Assembly: GCA_938084835.1 (NCBI GenBank)
Contig: CALKER010000013.1
Location: forward strand, 1-51,381
Origin: an uncultured Thermoguttaceae bacterium
GTDB taxonomy: Bacteria > Planctomycetota > Planctomycetia > Pirellulales > Thermoguttaceae
Direction: 5' to 3'
DNA length: 51,381 nucleotides
Below the pieces are notes generated by a model. It saw nothing but the letters and a program-made list of their open reading frames with translations. It did no database searches and had not been told where the DNA came from. Position numbers and translations under genes: made by a program. Positions 9,602-18,011 of this stretch are shown here, piece by piece. Numbering within the stretch: position 1 is the first letter of the stretch; the number at the start of each line of letters is the position of its first letter.

Positions 9602-10987
9602 TCACTTCCTCCCAGTCTGGGGCCTAGTCCGTCCTCCCCCTAAAAATCTTAACGCCACCAAGCAGTGAGTTTTTACCCCAATTGGGAGTGAACCCTCATC
9701 GATGCGAAAGTGTGGGGTGTGAACCGGATGAACGGCGCCTACAGCTTCATTGCGCGTTCCTATATATATGTACAGTCCAGGAACACGTTCAGCATAATGG
9801 GCGAAATCTTCACCGCCCATAACCGGGGGAAGCTCCACTAAATTGCTCGGGCCTACAGCCTGCTCCAGAGCGGGTTTGAGGAAGCTCAGAAGATCCGGGT
9901 CATTCCACACCGGTGGCCCGTAGTCGTACCTTTCGATCTCCGCAGAAGCTCCCAACCCAGCCGCTATCTCCCGTACAATTCGTTCGAAGCTTTCAACGGC
10001 CAAGCGACGTACCTGGGGGTTATGTGTACGAATCGTTCCTTCCAGGTCCACTCGCTGAGGGATGATATTCCACGCCTCACCTCCGCGAATGATTCCAAAG
10101 GAAACCACTACCGGCTCGCGAGCATCTACGGTGCGGCTGGCGATTGTTTGCACAGCGGTGATCACATGGGCCGCTGCTACCACCGGGTCCACCCCGGTCC
10201 ACGGCATCGCAGCATGAGTCTGCTTGCCAATGATTCCTACACGAAAACGATCTACGGCGGCCATCAGAGCTCCGGGGCGATACCCAATCTTACCCGTAGG
10301 CAGATCCACATTCACATGCATGCCAAAGATAGCATCAACAGGCGGGTCATCCAGGACTCCTTGAGCAATCATTAAACGTGCCCCACCCTCCTCGCCGGGG
10401 GGAACACCCTCCTCCGCCGGTTGAAAAATCAGCTTGACGGTCCCTGGCAAGCGTTCCCGAACGCGAACCAGCACGGCCGCCGCCCCCAAAAGCATGGCGG
10501 TGTGGGCGTCGTGTCCACACGCATGCATTCTTCCCGCAATTTTCGAGGCGTAGGGCAAACCAGTCTCCTCCTGGATTGGCAGGGCATCCATATCGGCACG
10601 AAGCGCAATAACCGGTCGGGATGAGTGGCCCCGAATCAAGGCCACCACCCCATGATGCGCTATCCCCGTTTGTATCTCCTCGATCCCGCACCGCCGAAGG
10701 GTTTCGGCAACCAGTTGACCGGTTCGTTCCTCTCGATTGGCCAGTTCAGGATACGCATGGATCTCGCGCCGCACCTCGACTACCATCGGGGTCACGTCGG
10801 CGATAATTCGCTCAATTTCGGCAATCAGTCCAGGATCCCATCCTGTCTCCGCAAAGGCAAACGGCACTACTACTCCGCTCAGCACGAAAATTCCTCCAAC
10901 TGCGCACAACCTTGGAAGTCGCATCCGACCACTAAAAGTCCCATCCCTCCCAAGTCCCCCTTGGTTGTGTTTCGGTTCCACAGCCAT
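9602..10987 (-). CDS. Exported M20-family amidohydrolase (N-acyl-amino-acid/hippurate hydrolase type)
   Basis: A metal-dependent M20D amidohydrolase of 461 residues that should cleave N-acyl or amide groups from amino-acid-like substrates. Seen: RADMDALP (131-137), ACGHDAH metal-binding motif (156-162), an EEG catalytic glutamate motif (about 193-195), and near the C-terminus GGEDFAHY, a hallmark of the family. The hydrophobic stretch at about 27-46 ending AFA suggests a signal peptide, so it probably acts outside the cytoplasm. The ATG at 10987 has GGAGG 7 bases upstream. Met22 would give a more conventional signal peptide but lacks a binding site. It lies 409 bases downstream of secA on the same strand and converges with fliG. 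The exact substrate cannot be told from sequence. Confidence 0.9.
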   Translation of the reverse strand: MAVEPKHNQGGLGRDGTFSGRMRLPRLCAVGGIFVLSGVVVPFAFAETGWDPGLIAEIERIIADVTPMVVEVRREIHAYPELANREERTGQLVAETLRRCGIEEIQTGIAHHGVVALIRGHSSRPVIALRADMDALPIQEETGLPYASKIAGRMHACGHDAHTAMLLGAAAVLVRVRERLPGTVKLIFQPAEEGVPPGEEGGARLMIAQGVLDDPPVDAIFGMHVNVDLPTGKIGYRPGALMAAVDRFRVGIIGKQTHAAMPWTGVDPVVAAAHVITAVQTIASRTVDAREPVVVSFGIIRGGEAWNIIPQRVDLEGTIRTHNPQVRRLAVESFERIVREIAAGLGASAEIERYDYGPPVWNDPDLLSFLKPALEQAVGPSNLVELPPVMGGEDFAHYAERVPGLYIYIGTRNEAVGAVHPVHTPHFRIDEGSLPIGVKTHCLVALRFLGGGRTRPQTGRK

Positions 10988-11396
10988 GGCCTATCCTCCG
11001 TAGGCAATCTCATGACTACCGACTCCCCCATCAAGTGCTTGCACATCCAAACATTTGATGGGCGAAAGATAATTGAGCACAATTATCGACGATCCGGCAG
11101 CCGGGTGCAAATAGGAACGTTCGCAGGATCACATGGAACGGTTCAACGATTACTCCATGCGGGTGATCAAAGGAAAGTTTTGTGCCATCGTAGCAACAGG
11201 AGGAGAAGATTGGTTCCCCATGAGAGCAAATTCGAAAATACAAACCCACTTACGCAACCCCCAAGGGGGAGTTAGCACTTCCAATGTCTACAGAAACACG
11301 CCCCGATTGTTAAAAAGCACAAGTCATTTCACCGTCGCGGGATTCTTTCGCCCGGCTTGCCCGAAGAACTGAGCAAGGGTCAAATGTTAACCTGGC
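10988..11396. other. Intergenic region between secA and the M20 gene
   Basis: No convincing gene. The + frame at 11133-11372 lacks a properly spaced ribosome binding site and has atypical composition. The promoter for the M20 gene is expected here, but none could be assigned. Confidence 0.5.
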
Positions 11397-14300
11397 TTAG
11401 TCACGTCCACAGCACCGCTTGTACTTCTTGCCGCTTCCGCACGGACACGGATCGTTCCGCCCCACCCGTTTGTCCTTCACCCGGAAGGGTTCAGACGGAG
11501 TGGGCGAGGAGTCACCTCCCCCTTGAGTAAGGACCGCCTGGGCCACCGACTGTCGCGCCGCAGCGGTGGCCATGGGAGTTACCTCCGGCCGAGAGGCCTG
11601 CTGCCGCGCCCAGATTCGCGACGTGAATGTGTCCGGATAGTACTCCACCCGAAATACAAGTTCACTGACTTTTGATTCCACCGATTCCCACATGGAATCG
11701 AAGGCACGCATACCTTCGCGTTTGTACTCTACTTTAGGATCCACATGGGCATAGCCCCGAAGCCCCACGCTGGAGCGTAAATGATCCATAACCAGCAGGT
11801 GGTTCTTCCAGGCCTCATCCAAAATGCGAAGAAGAAGCGCTCGCTCCATGCGGCGCATTTCCGGGCGATATCGCTCGTCCAAGGCGCTGAAAAGTTTTTG
11901 TTCGATGTCACGTCGTTGTCGGCTGGCAAGCTCCTCGGCGCTTATCCGTACACCGAGACACTCCTGCAACCAGTGATTAAATGATTCGAGGTGGCTATTA
12001 AGCTGAGCCGGGTCCAACGTATCTTCAGGAGTAGCTGCGGGACCGTAGAGTTCCTGGAGCCGCAGCTCCAACTGCCGACCCAATTGCCGTCCCTGTTCCA
12101 GTTCCCGACGATTGACTTCTTCGAGATGCCGGATGATTTCTTCCTGAGGCAGCCTTCGCAGTTCCTGCGCACTGAGCCCGTACCGAACTTCTGCCCAGCT
12201 AAGGAAGCGATCCCAATCAACGCGTGGCTTTTTTCCGGCCCCCATCGTGGAGCATTGCCAGAGGGCCGAGAGAATCGGATATCGCCCCTCACGTTCTTCA
12301 TAAAGCTGGCTGGCAAACTTTAGCAATGCTTCTTCGACCGCCTCCTTGTCCTCTTCTGGGATGTGGAAGCGCTCAACATCCACACCGAATTTGTTGGCTG
12401 CCCACTGAAGCAACGCTTTCATACCGTATTGCGGCTCGAGGAAGACGGCGCCTTCCTGCAAATCCACCTGCTCAACAAACTCGCGCGCTTTTTCGATAAG
12501 AAGGTCAACCAGCTCGTTGCGCGATCGCTGTTTGATATCTCGCTCCCGAATGCCGGCCTGCCAGCGGGTGTTGACCGCCTGGAGAAACGCTGCCACATTC
12601 CATTCGCTGGGATCTTCTTCCTCAGGCAAATGCTCGTCCAAGAGTTCGAGGACTTGGCCCTCCACGCGTCGCGAGGCAATATCGCGGGCGTAGTTTTCGG
12701 CCGTGTGGTAGTCCATTCCCCGAAATACCCTGCCCTCAAACTCCACGCCCAATCGCCGGCTCACAAAATCCGCAAAGCATGCCGGTCCATAATCTCGGCT
12801 GAGGAATTTCTCCACCGCTCGATGGATCTCACTGGCAATCATTTCCAGGATAAGCTTGCGGCAATCAGCCCCTTCGAGGATTTGCTGGCGGTAGGAGTAA
12901 ACGCGTCGCCGCTGTTGGTCCATGACCTGGTCGTATTCCAAGAGGTTTTTCCGGATCTCGAAGTTCCGCTCCTCCACCTTTTTCTGCGCCCCTTCGATCC
13001 GCCGGGTGAGCATGGGGCTTTCGATAGCCTGACCCTCTTCAATGCCCAGCCACTGCCACACTTTGTCCACCCATTCGCCGCCAAAGATTCGCAGGAGATC
13101 ATCCTCCAAGGAGAGGAAGAAGCGACTGGAGCCAGGATCGCCTTGGCGACCGGCACGGCCACGCAATTGCAGGTCGATGCGGCGGGCCTCATGCCGCTCC
13201 GTGCCGATTACATAAAGCCCTCCCATGGCTGCCACCTCGCGCCCTTCCGCCTTCATTTGTTCGCGCTCTTCGATCTCCTGCACAAGCGCCTTCCACTCTT
13301 CCTGAGGAACATCGAGCCGGCTGGGGTATTTATGCTGCAGCAGCGCCCAAGCCATCGACTCGGGATTACCCCCGAGGATAATATCCGTTCCTCGCCCGGC
13401 CATGTTTGTGGAAATGGTGACGGCGCCTTTCCGCCCCGCCTGGGCGATGATTTCCGCTTCGCGCTCATGATGCTTCGCGTTGAGCACCTGATGAGCAACC
13501 CCACGCGATTCGAGCATTTTGGAGAGAAGCTCGCTTTTTTCGATGGACGTCGTCCCCACCAAGATGGGCCGGCCTCGCCGTTCCACTTGCTTTATTTTTT
13601 CCCGCGGAATGGTGATTGTCTCCCGCTCCTCGCGAGGCCGAAAAACCACAGCCGTCTCATCCTCTTTGACGATCTGGCCCACCAACATCTGCCCAGTGTC
13701 TATCCACACCGTATCATATCGATGAACCCGTTCTATTTCGTCAACGATAGCCTTGTACTTTTCCTTGGCCGTACGAAAAACGACATCCGGGTGGTTAATC
13801 CGCCGCAAAGGCTTATTCGTGGGGATGGCCACCACTTCCATACCGTAAATCTTCCAAAATTCGTTTGCCTCCGTCATGGCCGTGCCGGTCATCCCCGCAA
13901 TTTTTTTATACAGCTTAAAGAAGTTCTGAATGGTGATGGTGGCCAGTGTCTGCGTTTCCTCTTTGATCCGCACCCCTTCTTTGGCCTCTACCGCTTGGTG
14001 AAGGCCATCACTCCATTGCCGACCGGGCATAAGTCGCCCAGTGAATTCGTCAACGATAATAACCTCCCCATCTTTCACCACATAGTGCACATCGCGTTTG
14101 TACAGGTGATGAGCTTTCAAAGCATTGTCGATAAGATGGGGCCAATGCATGTTTTGGCCCGTGTAGAAACTTTCCACGCCGACTAATTCCTCGGCCTTAC
14201 GAACCCCTTCTTCCGTGAGAGTGACGGATCTTTCCTTTTCGTTGATCTCGAAATGAACACCCCGCTTTAGTTGTCGAGCCACACTGTCAGCAATCCGATA

Positions 14301-15161
14301 TTCGTCAACTTGATCGCGGGCCGGGCCGGAGATAATTAGCGGCGTTCTGGCTTCGTCGATTAGGATATTGTCCACTTCGTCAACGATGGCGTAGTTCAAG
14401 CCCCGCTGAACTTGCTGAAGCTCAGGCGGATATTCAGAATCCCCCTTTCGCGCCGGCCGCATGTTGTCACGGAGGTAATCAAAACCGAATTCATTGTTCG
14501 TTCCATAAGTGATGTCGCAATCGTAGGCTTTTTGCCGCGCCCGATGGTCCATGTGCGCTTGAATCGCGCCCACAGTAAGCCCCAAACCCAAATAAATTGG
14601 CCCCATCCACTCCATGTCGCGTCGGGCAAGATAATCGTTGACCGTAACAATGTGAACACCCTTACCTTCCAAAGCATTAAGATAAGCAGGCAAAGTGGCC
14701 ACTAAGGTCTTCCCTTCGCCCGTAACCATCTCTGCAATACCGCCCCGATGGAGGACGATTCCGCCCATGAGCTGGACATCAAAGTGTCGCATTCCCACCC
14801 GGCGCCGTGCCACCTCCCGACAAACCGCGAAGGCGTCGATCAGCAGGTCGTCTAAAGTTTCTCCTGCCTTCAGCCTCATTTTGAACTTGTCGGTCATCTC
14901 CCGCAGTTCCGCGTCTGTCATAGCTTGATAGCGCGGCTCCCGGGCATTGATGGCTTCGACAATCGGTTGCAAGCGGCGGAGATAGCGCTCGTTGGCCGAT
15001 CCAAAGACCGCAGTCAGTCCCTTGAGGACTCCTTCGCCAATCCGAGTGGTAACTTCACTGGTGAGTTGTACAACGCGATCAAAAAAGCTCACCTGACGAT
15101 TCATAGCCCGCAATCCTAAATCAATCCCCTGGTGCAAGAATGGGGAGCGCAATGCCGACAC
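11397..15161 (-). CDS. secA: Protein translocase ATPase SecA, oversized with two insertions
   Basis: SecA drives ATP-dependent export of unfolded preproteins through SecYEG. Seen: Walker A region MVTGEGKT (145-152), GTNNEFGFDYLRDNM (220-234), DEVDNILIDEART (261-273), AGMTGTA (422-428), GRAGRQGDPGSS (668-679), the RILDEAWKNHL scaffold region (about 1112-1122), and a C-terminal zinc motif CPCGSGKKYKRCC. At 1254 residues it is about 350 longer than E. coli SecA. Extra sequence lies in nucleotide-binding domain 2 (about 482-528) and in the region between YDQVMDQQRR (743-752) and the scaffold helix. The GTG at 15161 is kept because AAAGGAG (15181-15187) lies upstream with a hairpin folding out the excess spacing. 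ATG at 15104 (residue 20), where homology to usual SecA N-termini begins, is the main alternative. Confidence 0.97.
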   Translation of the reverse strand: MSALRSPFLHQGIDLGLRAMNRQVSFFDRVVQLTSEVTTRIGEGVLKGLTAVFGSANERYLRRLQPIVEAINAREPRYQAMTDAELREMTDKFKMRLKAGETLDDLLIDAFAVCREVARRRVGMRHFDVQLMGGIVLHRGGIAEMVTGEGKTLVATLPAYLNALEGKGVHIVTVNDYLARRDMEWMGPIYLGLGLTVGAIQAHMDHRARQKAYDCDITYGTNNEFGFDYLRDNMRPARKGDSEYPPELQQVQRGLNYAIVDEVDNILIDEARTPLIISGPARDQVDEYRIADSVARQLKRGVHFEINEKERSVTLTEEGVRKAEELVGVESFYTGQNMHWPHLIDNALKAHHLYKRDVHYVVKDGEVIIVDEFTGRLMPGRQWSDGLHQAVEAKEGVRIKEETQTLATITIQNFFKLYKKIAGMTGTAMTEANEFWKIYGMEVVAIPTNKPLRRINHPDVVFRTAKEKYKAIVDEIERVHRYDTVWIDTGQMLVGQIVKEDETAVVFRPREERETITIPREKIKQVERRGRPILVGTTSIEKSELLSKMLESRGVAHQVLNAKHHEREAEIIAQAGRKGAVTISTNMAGRGTDIILGGNPESMAWALLQHKYPSRLDVPQEEWKALVQEIEEREQMKAEGREVAAMGGLYVIGTERHEARRIDLQLRGRAGRQGDPGSSRFFLSLEDDLLRIFGGEWVDKVWQWLGIEEGQAIESPMLTRRIEGAQKKVEERNFEIRKNLLEYDQVMDQQRRRVYSYRQQILEGADCRKLILEMIASEIHRAVEKFLSRDYGPACFADFVSRRLGVEFEGRVFRGMDYHTAENYARDIASRRVEGQVLELLDEHLPEEEDPSEWNVAAFLQAVNTRWQAGIRERDIKQRSRNELVDLLIEKAREFVEQVDLQEGAVFLEPQYGMKALLQWAANKFGVDVERFHIPEEDKEAVEEALLKFASQLYEEREGRYPILSALWQCSTMGAGKKPRVDWDRFLSWAEVRYGLSAQELRRLPQEEIIRHLEEVNRRELEQGRQLGRQLELRLQELYGPAATPEDTLDPAQLNSHLESFNHWLQECLGVRISAEELASRQRRDIEQKLFSALDERYRPEMRRMERALLLRILDEAWKNHLLVMDHLRSSVGLRGYAHVDPKVEYKREGMRAFDSMWESVESKVSELVFRVEYYPDTFTSRIWARQQASRPEVTPMATAAARQSVAQAVLTQGGGDSSPTPSEPFRVKDKRVGRNDPCPCGSGKKYKRCCGRD

Positions 15162-15187
15162 GCTAGCCCCGCCGGGGATGCTCCTTT
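15162..15187 (-). promoter_or_regulatory. secA ribosome binding site with a hairpin in the spacer
   Basis: On the - strand AAAGGAG (15181-15187) is 19 bases before the GTG start, too far for normal use. A CCCC-GCC-GGGG hairpin (15167-15177) lies between them; if folded, the effective spacing drops to 8 bases. This supports the GTG start and suggests structure-dependent initiation. The stem has only four base pairs. Confidence 0.35.
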
Positions 15188-15234
15188 GGGCGCACTTACA
15201 GAGGGTTTCGCACCCCTCGGCGGTGGCTTATGCG

Positions 15235-15261
15235 TTTATAAGTGTTGCAAGTACTTCTCAA
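15235..15261 (-). promoter_or_regulatory. Possible sigma-70-like promoter for secA
   Basis: Reading the - strand, TTGAGA (15256-15261) is followed after 15 bases by TATAAA (15235-15240), about 74 bases before the GTG. The spacer is short for sigma-70, so confidence is low. Confidence 0.25.
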
Positions 15262-15610
15262 AACCCGCAGGCCTACGGTCGGGCGATACCATCCAGCCTG
15301 TGGGCCTTGACTTCCATGTAATTGTCGCCAAACCGTAGCTTTTCAGCGCTTCTTCAGGAAACTTGGAGCCACCTCCCCTTAAATACGCCTGTCATTTAAA
15401 GTCGGTGCGCAACTATCCTTGAGGCGGAATACCCCCGCTGTCCCACGCGGAAGGCATACTATCAGGAGGTGCTCCTTGCCCCGGCAGACGTTAGCCCACT
15501 GGCCCGATGCCGGTGCCTCCGGCTTCGGCGGCCAAAATTCGGCATAAATGTTATCCCATTGGGTAAAATTGCTGCCAATTATGATACCTGGAATAAATAA
15601 AGTGTCCTAG

Positions 15611-15650
15611 GTACATCTGTCCTTTCGTGGGTGCATCTATCCTTTCCTGA
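15611..15650. repeat. Imperfect 20-bp tandem repeat
   Basis: Two adjacent 20-base units, consensus GTRCATCTRTCCTTTCSTGR, match at 16 of 20 positions. They lie in the divergent region between secA and the uridylyltransferase gene. They could be protein-binding sites or a decayed mobile-element end. Confidence 0.6.
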
Positions 15651-15940
15651 AGTCATTCACCCCCCCTTAAGATGGGCTTGATGGCATGTCGGATAATTTG
15701 GCATTGGAATATTCCATGAGGGGCTTTACGTGTTGTGTCAGTTTTTGAAGCGGCCGGCCCGGCTAAGCTGCCTCAAATTGCCCGATAAGCAAAATTCGCG
15801 AGGCAAAATTTGTTTGAAACCGGCACGAACTATCCAGGTATCAGTCCCGCGGTCCCCATCAAGTCTCAAAACGAAAGCGGCAGACAGTGTTAGCCCGTTG
15901 ATTTTTGGAAAGAAGTCTTCCTCTAGCGAGTCCCACGGCG

Positions 15941-17395
15941 ATGGCCAAGCACTTGAGCACAAACTTATTACCGGAAGAAGTGCCCTTTGCGGACTTCCCA
16001 CGGTTAAAAGCCAGACTAGAGGCGGAGGGCCAATCCCACGTCCTTTCCTTTTGGAATGAGCTTGACGACATCGGACGAAAACGACTCCTCCAGGACATCG
16101 CTAGTGTCGACTTCGAACTTTTACAAGCATTGAGGGAGGGAAAGGGGGTTTACCAGACCCCGTCGGATGACTGGCTGTCAACGGCCACTTTGCCTGAAGT
16201 TATCCTCCTAGGAAAAGGAACACGTGAAATCTCGCCGGATGAAGCCCACGAAGCCGGCTGGGCCAGTCTGTGCCGCGGTGAGGTAGCCATTATTCTCGTA
16301 GCCGGCGGCAGAGGTACCCGACTGGGCTTTCCCTATCCGAAGGGAATTTATCCCATTGGCCCGATCTCCGGGATCAGCCTTTTCCAGCTCCATGCAGAGA
16401 AAATACGAGCCCTATCCTCCCGGATTGCCCAGGCCCTGCCTCTCTGCATAATGACGAGCCCCGTGACGGAACTTCAGACGCGGGCTTTTTTTACTGCGAA
16501 TGCCTATTTCGGTTTGGACCCACAGCAAGTGTACTTCTTTCGTCAAGGGACAATGCCGGCTGTCGAGGCAGGAACCGGTCGACTGCTTCTGGCGGCCAAA
16601 GACCGCTTAGTTCTTAGCCCCGACGGACATGGGGGAATGGTGGCCGCCCTACGCAACTCGGGCTTACTGCAACGGCTTAAGGACCGGGGGGTCAAACGCC
16701 TGTTTTATTTTCAGGTGGACAACCCGCTCGTGAATATTTGCTGCCCCGAATTTCTCGGCTACCACATTCGGAGCGGCGCCTCTATGAGCGCGCAGGTCAT
16801 CGTCAAGAAAACGCCTCAAGATCGCCTGGGGAACGTAGTTCAACTTGGAGATCGCCTTTTCGTCATCGAGTATTCCGACCTGCGTCCTTCCCTGAGTTGC
16901 CGCTTGGCACCGGACGGAGGGCTTTTATTCCGCTGGGGGAGTATTGCGGTCCATGTTTTCGAAATGGACTTTTTGGAGAAAGCCCTTGACCTTGCAAATG
17001 CCCTTCCGTGGCATATCGCCCGCAAAAAGATTGGGTATGTGGACTCGGTTGGCAATTTCGTGCGGCCTAAGGAGCCAAACGCCATCCAGTATGAACGATT
17101 CGTGTTCGATCTTATGCCCCAAGCCGAGCAAGTGGCTGTGGTAGCAGTTCCCGAAGAAACCCACTTCGCTCCGCTGAAGAACGCCTCCGGAGATCCCGCT
17201 GGCGACACTCCGGAAACCGTGCGAGCGGCCTTGGGACGCCTTTGGAGTCGCTGGCTAACTGCTGCGGGTGCTTCGGTGGCTCGCGATGTTACGGTGGAGA
17301 TAAGTCCGCTTTACGCCTTGGATGAAAAGGAGCTAGCCATGAAGATCCCGCCAGGCTCCACCTTTAACGAGTCGTGTTATCTTCGGTCGACGTAA
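15941..17395 (+). CDS. UDPGP-family uridylyltransferase (UAP1/AGX-like)
   Basis: Transfers UMP from UTP to a sugar-1-phosphate, giving a UDP-sugar. From the ATG the protein has 484 residues. Seen: the nucleotide-binding loop LVAGGRGTRLGFPYPKG (119-135), a GHGGMVAAL motif equivalent to the family's GNGG segment, and VDNPLVNICCPEFLGYHI, typical of the eukaryote-like UDP-N-acetylglucosamine pyrophosphorylase branch. This is distinct from bacterial GalU and GlmU. The substrate (GlcNAc-1-P or glucose-1-P) cannot be fixed from sequence. The frame extends to a TTG at 15905, but the ATG at 15941 is preferred because homology starts after it; neither has a clear binding site. A guanylyltransferase gene follows on the same strand after about 600 bases, suggesting a shared role in glycan precursor supply. 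Confidence 0.88.
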   Translation: MAKHLSTNLLPEEVPFADFPRLKARLEAEGQSHVLSFWNELDDIGRKRLLQDIASVDFELLQALREGKGVYQTPSDDWLSTATLPEVILLGKGTREISPDEAHEAGWASLCRGEVAIILVAGGRGTRLGFPYPKGIYPIGPISGISLFQLHAEKIRALSSRIAQALPLCIMTSPVTELQTRAFFTANAYFGLDPQQVYFFRQGTMPAVEAGTGRLLLAAKDRLVLSPDGHGGMVAALRNSGLLQRLKDRGVKRLFYFQVDNPLVNICCPEFLGYHIRSGASMSAQVIVKKTPQDRLGNVVQLGDRLFVIEYSDLRPSLSCRLAPDGGLLFRWGSIAVHVFEMDFLEKALDLANALPWHIARKKIGYVDSVGNFVRPKEPNAIQYERFVFDLMPQAEQVAVVAVPEETHFAPLKNASGDPAGDTPETVRAALGRLWSRWLTAAGASVARDVTVEISPLYALDEKELAMKIPPGSTFNESCYLRST

Positions 17396-18011
17396 ACTTA
17401 CCATGTGGTTGCTGCGCGTAATTCCGCGATCCCTCCTGAGTTCGTCCCCTGCTAAAGCTGAAATGCCGGAAAGAGTCCCTCGCCCAGGGGAGTCCCCAAA
17501 CGATTGGGTTACACCGGCCCTACCCTTCCAGCCACCTGGGGAGAAGCGCCTCAGCCGTCGTCTCCCCGCTCACAGACCGTAAATCGCGCAGAGGCCGAAA
17601 GATCCGTTGCCCTCTCATTCGGGCAGACCGGCCGAGAAATCCCTAGGAGATTAACCGTGCGGGTTGCAGATGACTCCCCTGCTGGGTTAACAACAACCGT
17701 TAAAAACATCCGCCGCACAAAAATCACGAACCCGGCAGAGAAACTCACTCCGTTTTGCGGATAACTTGGCAAACAAACTCCCCGATGTTAGCTTCCCCAA
17801 TTTGAGGGGATCTCCACCACGGCGCCACCAAATCGTGCTAAGATAACCAAGCAGGCCGGCACAACCAATCGCACCCTTCCCAGGAGGGGGTTGCACGACA
17901 GGCGAAAGTCTCTACGGTTGCGCTAGGCCCCTAAAAGTTTGGAAAAATTCCGGAGAAGCTACTCGGATTCCCGCGATGCTTCGCGGGACCAGCACAAAGA
18001 AGGGGATACCA
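17396..18011. other. Intergenic region and leader of the guanylyltransferase gene
   Basis: The 3' part holds an 8-bp hairpin just before the next gene, and about 17868-17895 contains a second, bulged stem built on CCC...GGGGG runs. The frame at 17504-17764 lacks a binding site and is not believed. The two stems could form an attenuator, but no known riboswitch class was recognised. Confidence 0.45.
17969..17988 (+). promoter_or_regulatory. Perfect 8-bp hairpin in the guanylyltransferase leader
   Basis: 17969-17976 pairs perfectly with 17981-17988 around a TGCT loop. It ends 23 bases before the ATG at 18012 and just upstream of the AAGGGG binding site. It could affect translation or act as an operator. 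Confidence 0.5.

Larger units (their letters stand above)
15162..15940. other. Divergent intergenic region, secA / uridylyltransferase
   Basis: It contains the secA start signals and the 20-bp repeat. An open - strand frame of about 65 codons (about 15380-15590) has no ATG, GTG or binding site. I see no structured RNA I can name. Confidence 0.5.

Noticed and set aside
12363..14186. 607-codon open frame on the + strand
   Set aside because: It lies wholly antisense to secA, is rich in His, Phe and Leu as expected of a mirror of a GC-biased gene, and has no binding site or recognisable motif.
15380..15590. Open - strand stretch of about 65 codons in the secA upstream region
   Set aside because: No ATG or GTG, no binding site, no motif.
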